A stretch of DNA of 32,894 bases from an uncultured Oscillospiraceae bacterium (GCA_900763705.1 CAAFLG010000031.1:1-32894); one strand, 5' to 3'. Positions 13,987-21,967 are shown, counted from the first letter of the stretch. Numbers and translations: made by a program. The notes: generated from the letters alone by a model not told the origin.

Positions 13987-14772
13987 TTATTTCTTGTTGG
14001 GGTTGTAGTAGTCCGTCTCGTCGGGGATAACGATGGGCAGCCCGTTCTGATAGACGGGCAGCGTCTGGAACTTGAAGCGCGAAATTTTGTGCTTGCGGTC
14101 GATCTGCTCCTTGATGGCGGGGTCGACCTCGCCGCGGCGGACGTATTCGTTCACCGCGTGATAGGTGAAGCCGAGGTTGTCCTCGTCGGTCTTGCCCGTC
14201 AGACCGTCGGACGGCGGCTTGATGAGGAAGCGCTCGGGAAGGCCCAGCTCCGCGCCCAGCGCGATCACCTCTTCGGTCGTGTACATCCCGAGCGGTGAGA
14301 ACGCGCCCGCGCTGTCGCCGTAGATGGTGCAGTAGCCCACCCAGTCCTCGGAGAGGTTGGAAGTGTTGAGCACGATGCCGCCGTCCACGCTCTGCGCGAT
14401 GGCGTAGAGCGTCGCCATGCGGATGCGGGAGGGCAGGTTCACCTTCGTCTGGCGGCTCGCCTCGATGCCGAGGCGGCTCATCTCATCAAGAAGGCCCTTC
14501 GTGCCGCCCTGAATGTTGAAGGTATAATTACGGATGCCAAGGTATTCCACAAGGCCGTTCGAATAGTCGATGTCCGGCTGCACGCCGTCGGGCATCAGCA
14601 CGCCGACAACGTTCTCGCGTCCGTAGGCCGCGACGCTCAGCGCCGCGACGACGGAGCTGTCCTTGCCGCCGGAAATGCCGATGACGGCGGTCTTGCCGCC
14701 GCAGGCTTTCATCTGCGCGCGCATCCAGTCGAGAAGACCGGCAAGCTGCTGCTTTGCGTCAAATTCACTCAT
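13987..14772 (-). CDS. nadE: NAD(+) synthetase, ammonia-dependent
   Basis: A 261-residue cytosolic enzyme that adenylates and amidates nicotinate adenine dinucleotide to NAD. The ATP-pyrophosphatase loop ISGGKDSS lies at 33-40; NTSNLSEDWVGYCTIYGDSAGAFSPLG near 136-158 is the NaAD and ammonia site, and PSDGLTGKTDEDNLGFTY near 187-204 the second conserved loop. There is no glutaminase domain, so free ammonia (or a separate amidase) is the nitrogen donor. AAGGAG precedes the ATG at 14772. It lies just downstream of a terminator hairpin on the same strand and no clear promoter separates them, so read-through from rnhA is possible. Confidence 0.96.
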   Translation of the reverse strand: MSEFDAKQQLAGLLDWMRAQMKACGGKTAVIGISGGKDSSVVAALSVAAYGRENVVGVLMPDGVQPDIDYSNGLVEYLGIRNYTFNIQGGTKGLLDEMSRLGIEASRQTKVNLPSRIRMATLYAIAQSVDGGIVLNTSNLSEDWVGYCTIYGDSAGAFSPLGMYTTEEVIALGAELGLPERFLIKPPSDGLTGKTDEDNLGFTYHAVNEYVRRGEVDPAIKEQIDRKHKISRFKFQTLPVYQNGLPIVIPDETDYYNPNKK

Positions 14773-14795
14773 ATCGTATGCTCCTTAAAATTACT

Positions 14796-14822
14796 TCAAA
14801 AAAGAGGAAACCTCTTTTTTGA
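14796..14822 (-). terminator. Terminator between rnhA and nadE
   Basis: TCAAAAAAGAGG (14796-14807) pairs with CCTCTTTTTTGA (14811-14822) around AAA, a perfect 12-bp stem with T-runs in both orientations. It follows the old rnhA stop (14831) by eight bases, so it ends the greA-rnhA transcript. Confidence 0.85.
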
Positions 14823-14830
14823 GAAAGTTC

Positions 14831-14890
14831 TCACTTATATTTGTGCGATTCCGCAACTGCCATCTCGTCGCAGCGGTTGTTGTATTCGTT
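14831..14890 (-). pseudogene. rnhA: Orphaned C-terminal codons of rnhA after the amber codon
   Basis: In frame after the TAG at 14891-14893 the minus strand reads NEYNNRCDEMAVAESHKYK and then TGA (14831-14833). These 19 codons are the normal RNase HI C-terminus, including the CDEMAVAE block with the last catalytic aspartate (position 134 counting through the amber codon). Nothing suggests independent translation. Their conservation shows that the stop is recent, is read through, or is a sequencing error. Confidence 0.85.
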
Positions 14891-15268
14891 CTACGCGTGG
14901 CCTTTGACCCAGTGGTAGTGCAGCTCGTGCTGCGCGATAAGCTGCAAGAGCTGCTCCCAGAGATCGACGTTCAGCGCGGGCTTTTTGTCGCTCTTCACCC
15001 AGCCGCGCTGCTTCCAGCCGTAGACCCAGCGCTTTTCAAGCGCGTCAATGACGTAGCGCGAGTCGGAATAGAGTTCCACGACGCACGGCTCTTTTAAGAG
15101 CCGCAGCGCCTCGATGACGGCGGTGAGCTCCATGCGGTTATTGGTCGTGCTCGCCTCGCCGCCGGAGAGCTCGCGCTCGTGCGCGCCGTATTTGAGCACC
15201 GCGCCCCAGCCGCCGGGGCCGGGATTGCCCGAGCACGCGCCGTCGGTATAGAGAATGACCTGTTTCAT
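14891..15268 (-). CDS. rnhA: Ribonuclease HI, truncated by an in-frame amber codon
   Basis: RNase HI cleaves RNA in RNA:DNA hybrids. The 125 residues before the stop carry Asp9 (YTDGACSGNPGPGGWG), Glu47 (NNRMELTAV), Asp69 (LYSDSRYV) and His124 (WVKGHA), matching E. coli Asp10, Glu48, Asp70 and His124. A TAG at codon 126 interrupts the frame; the remaining family sequence continues after it (14831-14890). As read, the protein lacks the final catalytic Asp134 and the last helix, so activity should be strongly reduced. The ATG at 15268 follows GAGGA; a TTG at 15280 is less likely. It sits 8 bases after greA. GAG to TAG by one change is the simplest origin. Confidence 0.9.
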   Translation of the reverse strand: MKQVILYTDGACSGNPGPGGWGAVLKYGAHERELSGGEASTTNNRMELTAVIEALRLLKEPCVVELYSDSRYVIDALEKRWVYGWKQRGWVKSDKKPALNVDLWEQLLQLIAQHELHYHWVKGHA

Positions 15269-15276
15269 GAATTTCC

Positions 15277-15780
15277 TCAATAAGAACTGATCTCGAGCGA
15301 GGAGTCGTCCTCGCCCGGCGTGATCTCGCGAATTTCGACCGTATACTTCATCTCGGGCGAGACGACGATCTCGACCCGGTCGCCGACCTTTCTCCCCAGC
15401 ACGGCGCGGCCCACGGGCGATTCCTTGCTGATGAGACCCTTGAGCGCGTTCTGGCGCAGCGTGGTCACAAGCTGGATGGTCTGCTCTTTCCCCAGCTTTT
15501 CGTTAAAGAGCACAACATGGTCGAAAAGGCCGACCGTGCCGGTCTTTTCCTCCACTTCGATGACCTTTGCCGTGGCGATCATGCGCTCTAAGTAACGGAT
15601 GCGGCTCTCGTTGCGGTTTTTCTCCTGCTTTGCTACCTTGTACTCGTAATTCTCGCTCAGATCGCCGAACGCGCGCGCCGTCTGCACATCCTCGATGAGC
15701 TTGGGGCGCAATTCAAGACGGCGATGCTCCAGCTCCGCTTTCATCTTCTCGATGTCGACCTTCGTCAGTTCGTCGTACAT
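15277..15780 (-). CDS. greA: Transcription elongation factor GreA
   Basis: A 167-residue protein that enters the RNA polymerase secondary channel and stimulates cleavage of backtracked RNA. The N-terminal coiled coil (about 4-80) carries the tip segment ARAFGDLSENYEYKVAK, whose acidic D-x-x-E pair is the catalytic tip; the C-terminal FKBP-like domain has SPVGRAVLGRKVGD and YTVEIREI. It is slightly longer than the usual 158 residues. GAAGG lies upstream of the ATG. It is 21 bases downstream of the SHOCT genes and 8 bases upstream of rnhA, so it sits within a minus-strand operon. Confidence 0.95.
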   Translation of the reverse strand: MYDELTKVDIEKMKAELEHRRLELRPKLIEDVQTARAFGDLSENYEYKVAKQEKNRNESRIRYLERMIATAKVIEVEEKTGTVGLFDHVVLFNEKLGKEQTIQLVTTLRQNALKGLISKESPVGRAVLGRKVGDRVEIVVSPEMKYTVEIREITPGEDDSSLEISSY

Positions 15781-15801
15781 TTTGCCTTCTCTTCCTTTTT
15801 C

Positions 15802-16293
15802 TCAATCCCTGCTCTGCGCGTGCGCCTTCTTGACGCGCGCGACGCGCTGGGCGTATTCCTCGCGGTCGAGAATACCTGCCTCGTATAAGATCTTCAGGCT
15901 CTCGAGCCGGTCTGCGCAGCTGTCCATGTGGACGGAGTGGACCTCGCTGCGGTCGGCCTGCTTTTTCCGCGCAAGCTCCCAGCGCTTTTCGCTGTGTGCG
16001 CGCTCATCGGCGTGGCGCTGCTCGTTTCTCTCCCACTCGTCGGCACGGTGCTGCTTGTGGAGCGCCTTGATCTCCAGCGGGTCGGGGCGCTTTTTTTCCG
16101 TCTGCCCGCGCAGCGCGTCCAGCTCTCTGCGCGCGCTTTCGACCTTTTCGGCCAGCGCGTCGCTCTCGTTCACGCGAAACGGCGTCATTTCACCGCTCTT
16201 TTTCTCCGGCGCTCCACTCCCGTTCTGCTCGGCGATCATCGCGGACTTCAGGATGAACACGATGACAATGACGATGAACATCAATCCAGCCAT
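15802..16293 (-). CDS. SHOCT-domain membrane-anchored protein (third of three)
   Basis: A 163-residue protein: an N-terminal hydrophobic helix (2-19), then a long charged coiled-coil-like region (about 40-115, rich in Glu, Arg, Lys and His), and a C-terminal SHOCT domain (130-156, LESLKILYEAGILDREEYAQ). SHOCT is a short helical oligomerisation domain of unknown biochemical role, often at the C-terminus of membrane proteins. AAAGGAG precedes the ATG at 16293. It is the last of three SHOCT genes in a row and directly precedes greA. Function unknown. Confidence 0.75.
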   Translation of the reverse strand: MAGLMFIVIVIVFILKSAMIAEQNGSGAPEKKSGEMTPFRVNESDALAEKVESARRELDALRGQTEKKRPDPLEIKALHKQHRADEWERNEQRHADERAHSEKRWELARKKQADRSEVHSVHMDSCADRLESLKILYEAGILDREEYAQRVARVKKAHAQSRD

Positions 16294-16311
16294 ATACTGC
16301 GCTCCTTTCTC

Positions 16312-16677
16312 TTACAAACGGTCCAGGATCTTTTTGCGCTTTTCCTGATACTCCTCTTCCGTAATGAGGCGGCGGTCGTAAAGGGTCTGCAACTCCGCGA
16401 GCCGCGACTCAGCATCGGATTTTCTTTCCTTTGCGCCGTCTTCCGTCTCGTCGGTGATCTCATAGCCGCCGTTGTATTTCACAACGCCTGCGGCCATCAG
16501 GAAATAATAGATGCCCATGCCGAAGGCCATCAGGCACCAGATGGCCTTAAAGCCGATCAGCGCGCCCATATCCATATCCGGAATGGCAAAAAGGCCGAAT
16601 ATGCCCATCGCACAGCCGATGATACCGCCAAAGATGCATGCGCCCTTGCTGGGTTTATAGTGAATATTTCGTCTCAT
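16312..16677 (-). CDS. SHOCT-domain two-helix membrane protein (second of three)
   Basis: A 121-residue protein with two transmembrane segments (about 13-32 and 41-65), a short acidic linker (ETEDGAKERKSD) and a C-terminal SHOCT domain (about 92-120, LAELQTLYDRRLITEEEYQEK). The ATG at 16677 is chosen because GAGGAGG lies six bases upstream; an in-frame start at 16692 would overlap the preceding gene. It is separated from the first SHOCT gene by only 11 bases, with its ribosome site overlapping that gene's end. Function unknown. Confidence 0.75.
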   Translation of the reverse strand: MRRNIHYKPSKGACIFGGIIGCAMGIFGLFAIPDMDMGALIGFKAIWCLMAFGMGIYYFLMAAGVVKYNGGYEITDETEDGAKERKSDAESRLAELQTLYDRRLITEEEYQEKRKKILDRL

Positions 16678-16688
16678 GGGAAACCTCC

Positions 16689-17222
16689 TCACAGCTTTTT
16701 CCTGCGTGCGTCATACTCTTCTTTGCTCAAAATTCCCGCTTCGTAGAGGGTCTTGAGATTCTTTTGCCGCTCTTCCCGGCCGGTATCCTCGTTTCGCGGC
16801 GCGGACTTTTCCACAGCCTGTTGAAAAGCGGTCGCACGCACCGCCTGTTCCTTCTTTTTCCACGGCATTGCCGCGCGGACGAAACAGGCCGCCGCACCGA
16901 CACCCAGCGCGCACGCGCCGAGAAGATGCATCTCTTTGTCCTGCGATTCATTCTCGCGCAGCATTTCCTGATTGAACCGCTTGCCGTCTCCTGTGCCGAA
17001 GACGATCTCACCCGACTCAAGTTCGATCACAACGCCGTTCACTTCCTTCTCCGGCGCGGTCCGCGGGCAGATCAACGCCAGCGCCGCACCCAGCAAAATC
17101 ACGCCAAGCACGATCATGCCCGGGCGGGTATAGATGCTGCGCAGGAGCGCTATCGTGCCCTCGTGCTTGCGTTTCTGGCTGCGGTCCAGCGCGCCGCCCA
17201 CGGTAGTGATGATATCATCCAT
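16689..17222 (-). CDS. SHOCT-domain two-helix membrane protein (first of three)
   Basis: A 177-residue protein with transmembrane segments at about 34-52 and 98-118. Between them is a short beta-rich domain (VNGVVIELESGEIVFGTGD), probably outside the membrane, and the C-terminal SHOCT domain (154-177, LKTLYEAGILSKEEYDARR) should be on the N-terminal side. AAAGGAGGAG precedes the ATG at 17222. It leads the minus-strand cluster SHOCT x3-greA-rnhA. Only a weak promoter candidate (TGGAAA, 17 bases, TAAAAT at 17249-17277) is seen upstream. Function unknown. Confidence 0.75.
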   Translation of the reverse strand: MDDIITTVGGALDRSQKRKHEGTIALLRSIYTRPGMIVLGVILLGAALALICPRTAPEKEVNGVVIELESGEIVFGTGDGKRFNQEMLRENESQDKEMHLLGACALGVGAAACFVRAAMPWKKKEQAVRATAFQQAVEKSAPRNEDTGREERQKNLKTLYEAGILSKEEYDARRKKL

Positions 17223-17373
17223 TGTCCGCTCCTCCTTTTTCTTCTCCTATTTTAGCAAAAAGAGGTCTCGCTTTCCAGCAAGTTGGGGTTTACATCTGCA
17301 CTTTATCGCGACACTTTGATGTTACATCGTGTCTTTTTTCGCACTGAGGGAGAAAACTGCCCGCTGCTGCCTT

Positions 17374-17413
17374 CAAAGGGGGTATTCTCCCGCGTGAGAG
17401 AATATCCCCTTTG
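17374..17413. repeat. Third copy of the GGGGTATTCTC hairpin, downstream of gyrA
   Basis: Arms 17374-17389 (CAAAGGGGGTATTCTC) and 17398-17413 pair with one wobble. The left arm and the preceding CTGCTGCC match the hairpin of repeat copy A, without the 183-bp core. It lies 18 bases past the gyrA stop, so it may terminate gyrA. The rest of 17223-17430 has no gene; a plus-oriented imperfect hairpin with a T-run lies at 17310-17339. Confidence 0.7.
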
Positions 17414-17430
17414 CTTTTTGCGAGGGGCGC

Positions 17431-19911
17431 TTACTCCTCCTCGCTCTCTTCGTGCTCGGTGAGCGCCATGGAAATGACGCTGTCGCCCTCTTCCTTAAAG
17501 CGCATGACGATGACGCCCTGCGTGGCGCGGCCCGTTGTGCGGATGGCCTCCACCGGCGTGCGGATGAGAATACCCGCGCGCGTCACGAGCAGCAAATCCT
17601 CGCTGCCGTCCACGACCTTGACGCCGACGATGCCGCCGGTCTTCTCGGTGACCATGTAGTTCTTGATGCCGAGGCCGCCGCGGTTCGTGATGCGGTATTC
17701 TTCGACCGGCGTTTTCTTGCCGTAGCCGTTTTCGGTGATGGTCAGCACCTCTTTGCCCGCCTCCGCGCGGGCGGCGCCGACGACATAGTCGCCCTCGCGC
17801 AGCTTGATGCCGCGCACGCCGACCGCCGTGCGGCCCATCGGGCGGACGTCGTTTTCGTCAAAGACGACCGCCATACCGTCGTGTGTGGCGATCAGAATTT
17901 TCTGCTCGCCGTCCGTCTCGCGCACGCTCACCAGCTCGTCGCCCTCGTCGAGGTTCAGCGCGCGGATGCCGTTGTTGCGCAGGTTCTTGAGCGTTTCGAC
18001 CGGCAGACGCTTCACCGTGCCGTTGCGCGTCACCATGGTGAGGAACAGGTTTTCGGCGCTCAGGTCGCGGAAGTGGATCATCGCCTGCACGCGCTCGCCC
18101 GTCTCCACCTGGATGATGTTGACGATGTTTGTGCCCTTGGCAGCCTTGCCGCTCTCGGGGATCTGATAGCCCTTCTTGCGGTACACCTTGCCGGTGTCCG
18201 TAAAGAAGAGGATATAGTCGTGGGTCGAGGCGGTGAACACGTCGACCACCGTGTCCTCGTCGCGGGTGGTGATGCCCTTCTTGCCCATGCCGCCCTTACT
18301 CTGCGCGGTGTACTCGCTCGCGCTCGTGCGCTTGATGTAGCCGTTGCGGGTCAGGGTGAAGACGCACTGCTCCTCCTCGATGAGGTCTTCGATGTCGATC
18401 TCGTCCTCAACCTCCTGAATTTCGGTCTTGCGCGTATCGCCGTACTTGTCGCGGATCTCAAGAAGCTCGTCCTTCAAAACGCCCTTGAGCATCGTCTCGT
18501 TCGAAAGCAGTTCGACAAAGTACGCGATCTTCTTTTCGAGCTCGTCGTACTCGTTCTGCAGCTTTTCGCGGTCGAGGCCCTGCAAGGCCTTCAGGCGCAT
18601 ATCGAGAATGGCCTGCGCCTGAATATCGGAGAGCGAGAAGCGTTCCATCAGTTTTTCCTTCGCGTCGTCGTAGCTCGTGCGGATGATGTGGATGACCTCG
18701 TCGATGTTGTCCTGCGCGATCAGTAAGCCCTGTAACAGGTGCTCGCGCTCGCGCGCCTTTTTGAGGTCATATTGCGTTCTGCGCGTGATGAGCTCTTCCT
18801 GGAAGGCAAGATACTCGTCGATGATATGGCGCAGGGACAATATCTTCGGCTGCTTCTGGTTGTCGACGAGCGCCAGCATGTTGATGGCAAAGCTCGTCTG
18901 GAGCTGCGTCTGCGCGAACAGGCGGTTCAAGACCACCTGCGGGTTCGCGTCATGCTTGACTTCGATGACGATGCGCATGCCCGTGCGGTCAGTCTCGTCG
19001 CGGATGTCGGAAATGCCCTCAAGGCGCTTGTCGTTCACCTGGTCGGCCATGTTCTTGATGAGCATGCGCTTGTTCACTTGATACGGAAGCTCGGTGACGA
19101 TGATGCGCGTGCGGTCGCGGCCGAATTCTTCAAATTCCGTGCGGGCGCGCAGGATGATCTTGCCGCGGCCCGTGGCGTAGGCTGCGCGGATGCCGCTGCG
19201 TCCCATGATGATGCCCTTGGTCGGGAAGTCGGGGCCCGTGACGTGCTGCATCAGGTCGTAAAGCGTCGCCTCCGGGTTATCGAGCACGCAGACGCAGGCG
19301 TTGATGACCTCGGTCAGGTTGTGCGGCGGGATGTTCGTCGCCATACCGACGGCGATACCGGAAGAACCGTTCACCAGCAGGTTCGGGAAGCGCGCGGGCA
19401 GCACGCGGGGCTCCTTGCGGCTCTCGTCGAAGTTCGGGTCCCAGTCGACGGTCTCCTTGTCGATGTCGCGCAGCATTTCGTTCGCGATCTTCGACATTCT
19501 GGCCTCGGTGTATCGGTAGGCGGCCGGAGGGTCGCCGTCGATGGAGCCGAAGTTGCCGTGGCCGTCGACGAGCATATAGCGCATGGAGAAGTCCTGCGCC
19601 AGACGCACGAGCGCGTCGTACACCGACGCGTCGCCGTGCGGATGATATCGACCCAGCACGTCGCCGACGCAAGTCGCCGACTTTTTGAAGGGCTTGTCGC
19701 TCGTCAGGCCGTCTTCATACATGGCGTACAGGATGCGGCGATGGACGGGCTTCAAGCCGTCGCGCACGTCGGGCAGCGCGCGCCCGACGATGACCGACAT
19801 CGCGTATTCGATGTAGGAGGACTGCATTTCGTGCACAAGCTCGCTCTGCACGATCTTTTGGTTGGGGAATTGAATGTCTTCGGGTTTGTAATCCACGTTT
19901 TTGTGTGCCAT
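17431..19911 (-). CDS. gyrA: DNA gyrase subunit A
   Basis: An 826-residue DNA-cleaving subunit of gyrase. It has the typical N-terminus with YIEYAMSVIVGRALPDVRDG, the quinolone-region GRYHPHGDASVYDA (88-101), and the catalytic Arg133-Tyr134 in RYTEARMS; the coiled coil is about 350-480 and the six-bladed C-terminal wrap domain from about 510. Position 95, equivalent to E. coli Ser83, is Ala, and Asp99 (E. coli Asp87) is kept. The GyrA-box reads QSKGGMG (plus 18283-18303) instead of QRRGGRG-like. The acidic tail ends HEESEEE. GGAGGAC precedes the ATG. It follows gyrB by 18 bases and is co-transcribed. Confidence 0.97.
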   Translation of the reverse strand: MAHKNVDYKPEDIQFPNQKIVQSELVHEMQSSYIEYAMSVIVGRALPDVRDGLKPVHRRILYAMYEDGLTSDKPFKKSATCVGDVLGRYHPHGDASVYDALVRLAQDFSMRYMLVDGHGNFGSIDGDPPAAYRYTEARMSKIANEMLRDIDKETVDWDPNFDESRKEPRVLPARFPNLLVNGSSGIAVGMATNIPPHNLTEVINACVCVLDNPEATLYDLMQHVTGPDFPTKGIIMGRSGIRAAYATGRGKIILRARTEFEEFGRDRTRIIVTELPYQVNKRMLIKNMADQVNDKRLEGISDIRDETDRTGMRIVIEVKHDANPQVVLNRLFAQTQLQTSFAINMLALVDNQKQPKILSLRHIIDEYLAFQEELITRRTQYDLKKAREREHLLQGLLIAQDNIDEVIHIIRTSYDDAKEKLMERFSLSDIQAQAILDMRLKALQGLDREKLQNEYDELEKKIAYFVELLSNETMLKGVLKDELLEIRDKYGDTRKTEIQEVEDEIDIEDLIEEEQCVFTLTRNGYIKRTSASEYTAQSKGGMGKKGITTRDEDTVVDVFTASTHDYILFFTDTGKVYRKKGYQIPESGKAAKGTNIVNIIQVETGERVQAMIHFRDLSAENLFLTMVTRNGTVKRLPVETLKNLRNNGIRALNLDEGDELVSVRETDGEQKILIATHDGMAVVFDENDVRPMGRTAVGVRGIKLREGDYVVGAARAEAGKEVLTITENGYGKKTPVEEYRITNRGGLGIKNYMVTEKTGGIVGVKVVDGSEDLLLVTRAGILIRTPVEAIRTTGRATQGVIVMRFKEEGDSVISMALTEHEESEEE

Positions 19912-19929
19912 TTTTCTTGTCCTCCTCTC

Positions 19930-21897
19930 TTAAAAGTCCAGATTGACCGCGTATTTCGCGTTCTGTTCGATAAATTCCTTGCGCGGCTCGACCTTCTCGC
20001 CCATCAGCACGGTGAAGGTCTCGTCCGCGAGCACCGCGTCTTCGAGCGTGATGCGCTTGAGCGTGCGCTTTTCGGGGTCCATGGTCGTCTCCCACAGCTC
20101 GTGCGGGTTCATTTCACCAAGACCCTTGAAGCGTGAGATGTCGACCTTCGCGTTCGGATTGTCGCCGCGCAGCTCGGCAGAGTATTGATCGCGCTCCTCC
20201 GGCGTGAAGGCAAGTCGCGTCGTCTTGCCGCGCGTCAACTTGAAAAGCGGCGGCACCGCGGCATAGACATAGCCGTTTTCGATGAGCGGGCGCATATAGC
20301 GGAAGAAGAACGTCAGCAGCAGCGTCCGGATGTGCGAGCCGTCGACATCGGCATCCGCCATGATGATGACCTTGTGATAGCGCAGCTTATTGACGTCGAA
20401 ATCCTCGCCCAGTCCCGCGCCGAGCGCGATGATGACGGGCTGGAGCTTGTCGTTGCCGTAGATCTTGTCGGCGCGCACCTTTTCCACGTTGAGCATCTTG
20501 CCCCAGAGCGGCAGGATCGCCTGGAAGCGCGAGTCGCGTCCCTGGGTGGCAGAGCCGCCTGCCGAGTCGCCCTCTACGATGTAGAGCTCGGTGAGCTCGG
20601 GGTTATTTTCGTTGCAGTCGCGCAGCTTGTCGGGCATCGCCGCGCCGCCGAGGGCGCTCTTGCGGCGGATGGATTCGCGCGCCTTGCGCGCGGCCTCTCG
20701 CGCGCGGTTGGCGGTCATAGCCTTATCCAAAATCGTGCGTGCCACGACGGGGTTTTCCTCAAGGAACTGCATCAGCCGGTCGGAGACGAGGTTGTCGACC
20801 AGCGTTCTGATCTCGCTGTTGCCGAGCTTTGCCTTCGTCTGGCCCTCGAACTGCGCGTTCGTGAGCTTCACGGAGATGACGCAGGTAAGACCCTCGCGGC
20901 AGTCCTCGCCGCTGACCTTGTCGCCTTCCTTGATGATGCCGTTTTTGATACCGTAGGCGTTCAGCACGCGCGTGAGCGCGGCCTTGAAGCCGGTCTCGTG
21001 CATGCCGCCTTCGGGCGTGTGGACGTTGTTGGCGAACGAGAGGATATTTTCCTGATAGCCGTCGTCATACTGGAGCGCCAATTCTGCGAACGAGTCTCCC
21101 TTCATGCCGCTCATGTAGATGACGTTATTGTGCAGGGGTTCTTTTTTCTTGTTGAGCCAGGTGACGAACTCGCGGATACCGCCCTCGTAGCACATCGAGT
21201 CACGGCGCTCGCTCTCGGGCTTTTCCTCACTCTCAAGGCGCTTATCTTCGATCGTGATGCGAAGGCCCGCGTTCAGGAAAGCCTCCTCGCGCATGCGGGT
21301 GTGCAGCGTTTCGTAGGAGTATTCGAGCTCTTCGAACATCTCGGGATCGGGCTTGAAGGTGACGGTCGTGCCCGTATGATCGGTCGAGCCGATGATCGTC
21401 ATCTCCTGCGTGATCTTGCCGCGGGAGAATTTCATCTCGTAGATGTTGCCGTTCTTGTGCACCTGCACCGTCAGCCATTCGGAAAGGGCGTTGACGACGC
21501 TCGCGCCCACGCCGTGCAGACCGCCGGAGACCTTATAGCCTCCTCCGCCGAACTTGCCGCCCGCGTGCAGCACGGTGTAGACGACCTCGAGCGCGGGGCG
21601 GCCCGTCTGCGCCTGAATATCGACGGGGATGCCGCGGCCGTTGTCGACAACGGTGATGGTGTTGCCCTCGTTGATCGTCACCTTGATCTCCGTGCAGTAG
21701 CCTGCAAGCGCTTCGTCAATGGAGTTATCCACAATTTCGTAAACGAGGTGGTGCAGGCCGCTCGAGGATGTGGAGCCGATATACATGCCCGGGCGCTTGC
21801 GCACCGCTTCAAGGCCCTCAAGCACCTGAATTTCCGAGGCGTTGTAGTCGTTGGTCTCATCCACTGCCGTGGATTGCAGGATCTCATGTTCTGCCAT
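19930..21897 (-). CDS. gyrB: DNA gyrase subunit B
   Basis: A 655-residue ATPase subunit of gyrase. The GHKL ATPase domain carries EIVDNSIDEALAG (about 54-66), VVDNGRGIPVD and the GGLHGVGASVVNALS lid; the transducer domain is in the middle, and the TOPRIM domain has LYIVEGDSAGGSA with the later metal-binding DADVDGSHI. It ends with the family motif RKEFIEQNAKYAVNLDF. The ATG at 21897 follows AAAGGAG; a longer frame upstream runs through a leader hairpin and is not favoured. The C-terminal region has the short form without the proteobacterial insert. Confidence 0.97.
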   Translation of the reverse strand: MAEHEILQSTAVDETNDYNASEIQVLEGLEAVRKRPGMYIGSTSSSGLHHLVYEIVDNSIDEALAGYCTEIKVTINEGNTITVVDNGRGIPVDIQAQTGRPALEVVYTVLHAGGKFGGGGYKVSGGLHGVGASVVNALSEWLTVQVHKNGNIYEMKFSRGKITQEMTIIGSTDHTGTTVTFKPDPEMFEELEYSYETLHTRMREEAFLNAGLRITIEDKRLESEEKPESERRDSMCYEGGIREFVTWLNKKKEPLHNNVIYMSGMKGDSFAELALQYDDGYQENILSFANNVHTPEGGMHETGFKAALTRVLNAYGIKNGIIKEGDKVSGEDCREGLTCVISVKLTNAQFEGQTKAKLGNSEIRTLVDNLVSDRLMQFLEENPVVARTILDKAMTANRAREAARKARESIRRKSALGGAAMPDKLRDCNENNPELTELYIVEGDSAGGSATQGRDSRFQAILPLWGKMLNVEKVRADKIYGNDKLQPVIIALGAGLGEDFDVNKLRYHKVIIMADADVDGSHIRTLLLTFFFRYMRPLIENGYVYAAVPPLFKLTRGKTTRLAFTPEERDQYSAELRGDNPNAKVDISRFKGLGEMNPHELWETTMDPEKRTLKRITLEDAVLADETFTVLMGEKVEPRKEFIEQNAKYAVNLDF

Positions 21898-21919
21898 TTG
21901 GGTTCTCCTTTCGTCATCA

Positions 21920-21967
21920 GGCAGGAAGAACCGGGTCGGAGCCGTTTCCGGCCCGTTTCTCCCTGCC
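21920..21967 (-). promoter_or_regulatory. Structured leader hairpin upstream of gyrB
   Basis: GGCAGG (21920-21925) pairs with CCTGCC (21962-21967), and inside it GGGTCGG (21933-21939) pairs with CCGGCCC (21948-21954), separated by roughly matching internal loops. It ends a few bases before the gyrB ribosome site, so it could modulate gyrB translation. No T-run follows, so it is not a simple terminator. Confidence 0.45.

Noticed and set aside
14891..14893. Genome-wide reassignment of TAG as an explanation for the rnhA amber
   Set aside because: recF ends in TAG (22275-22277) directly before the remB gene, so TAG seems to work as a stop here.
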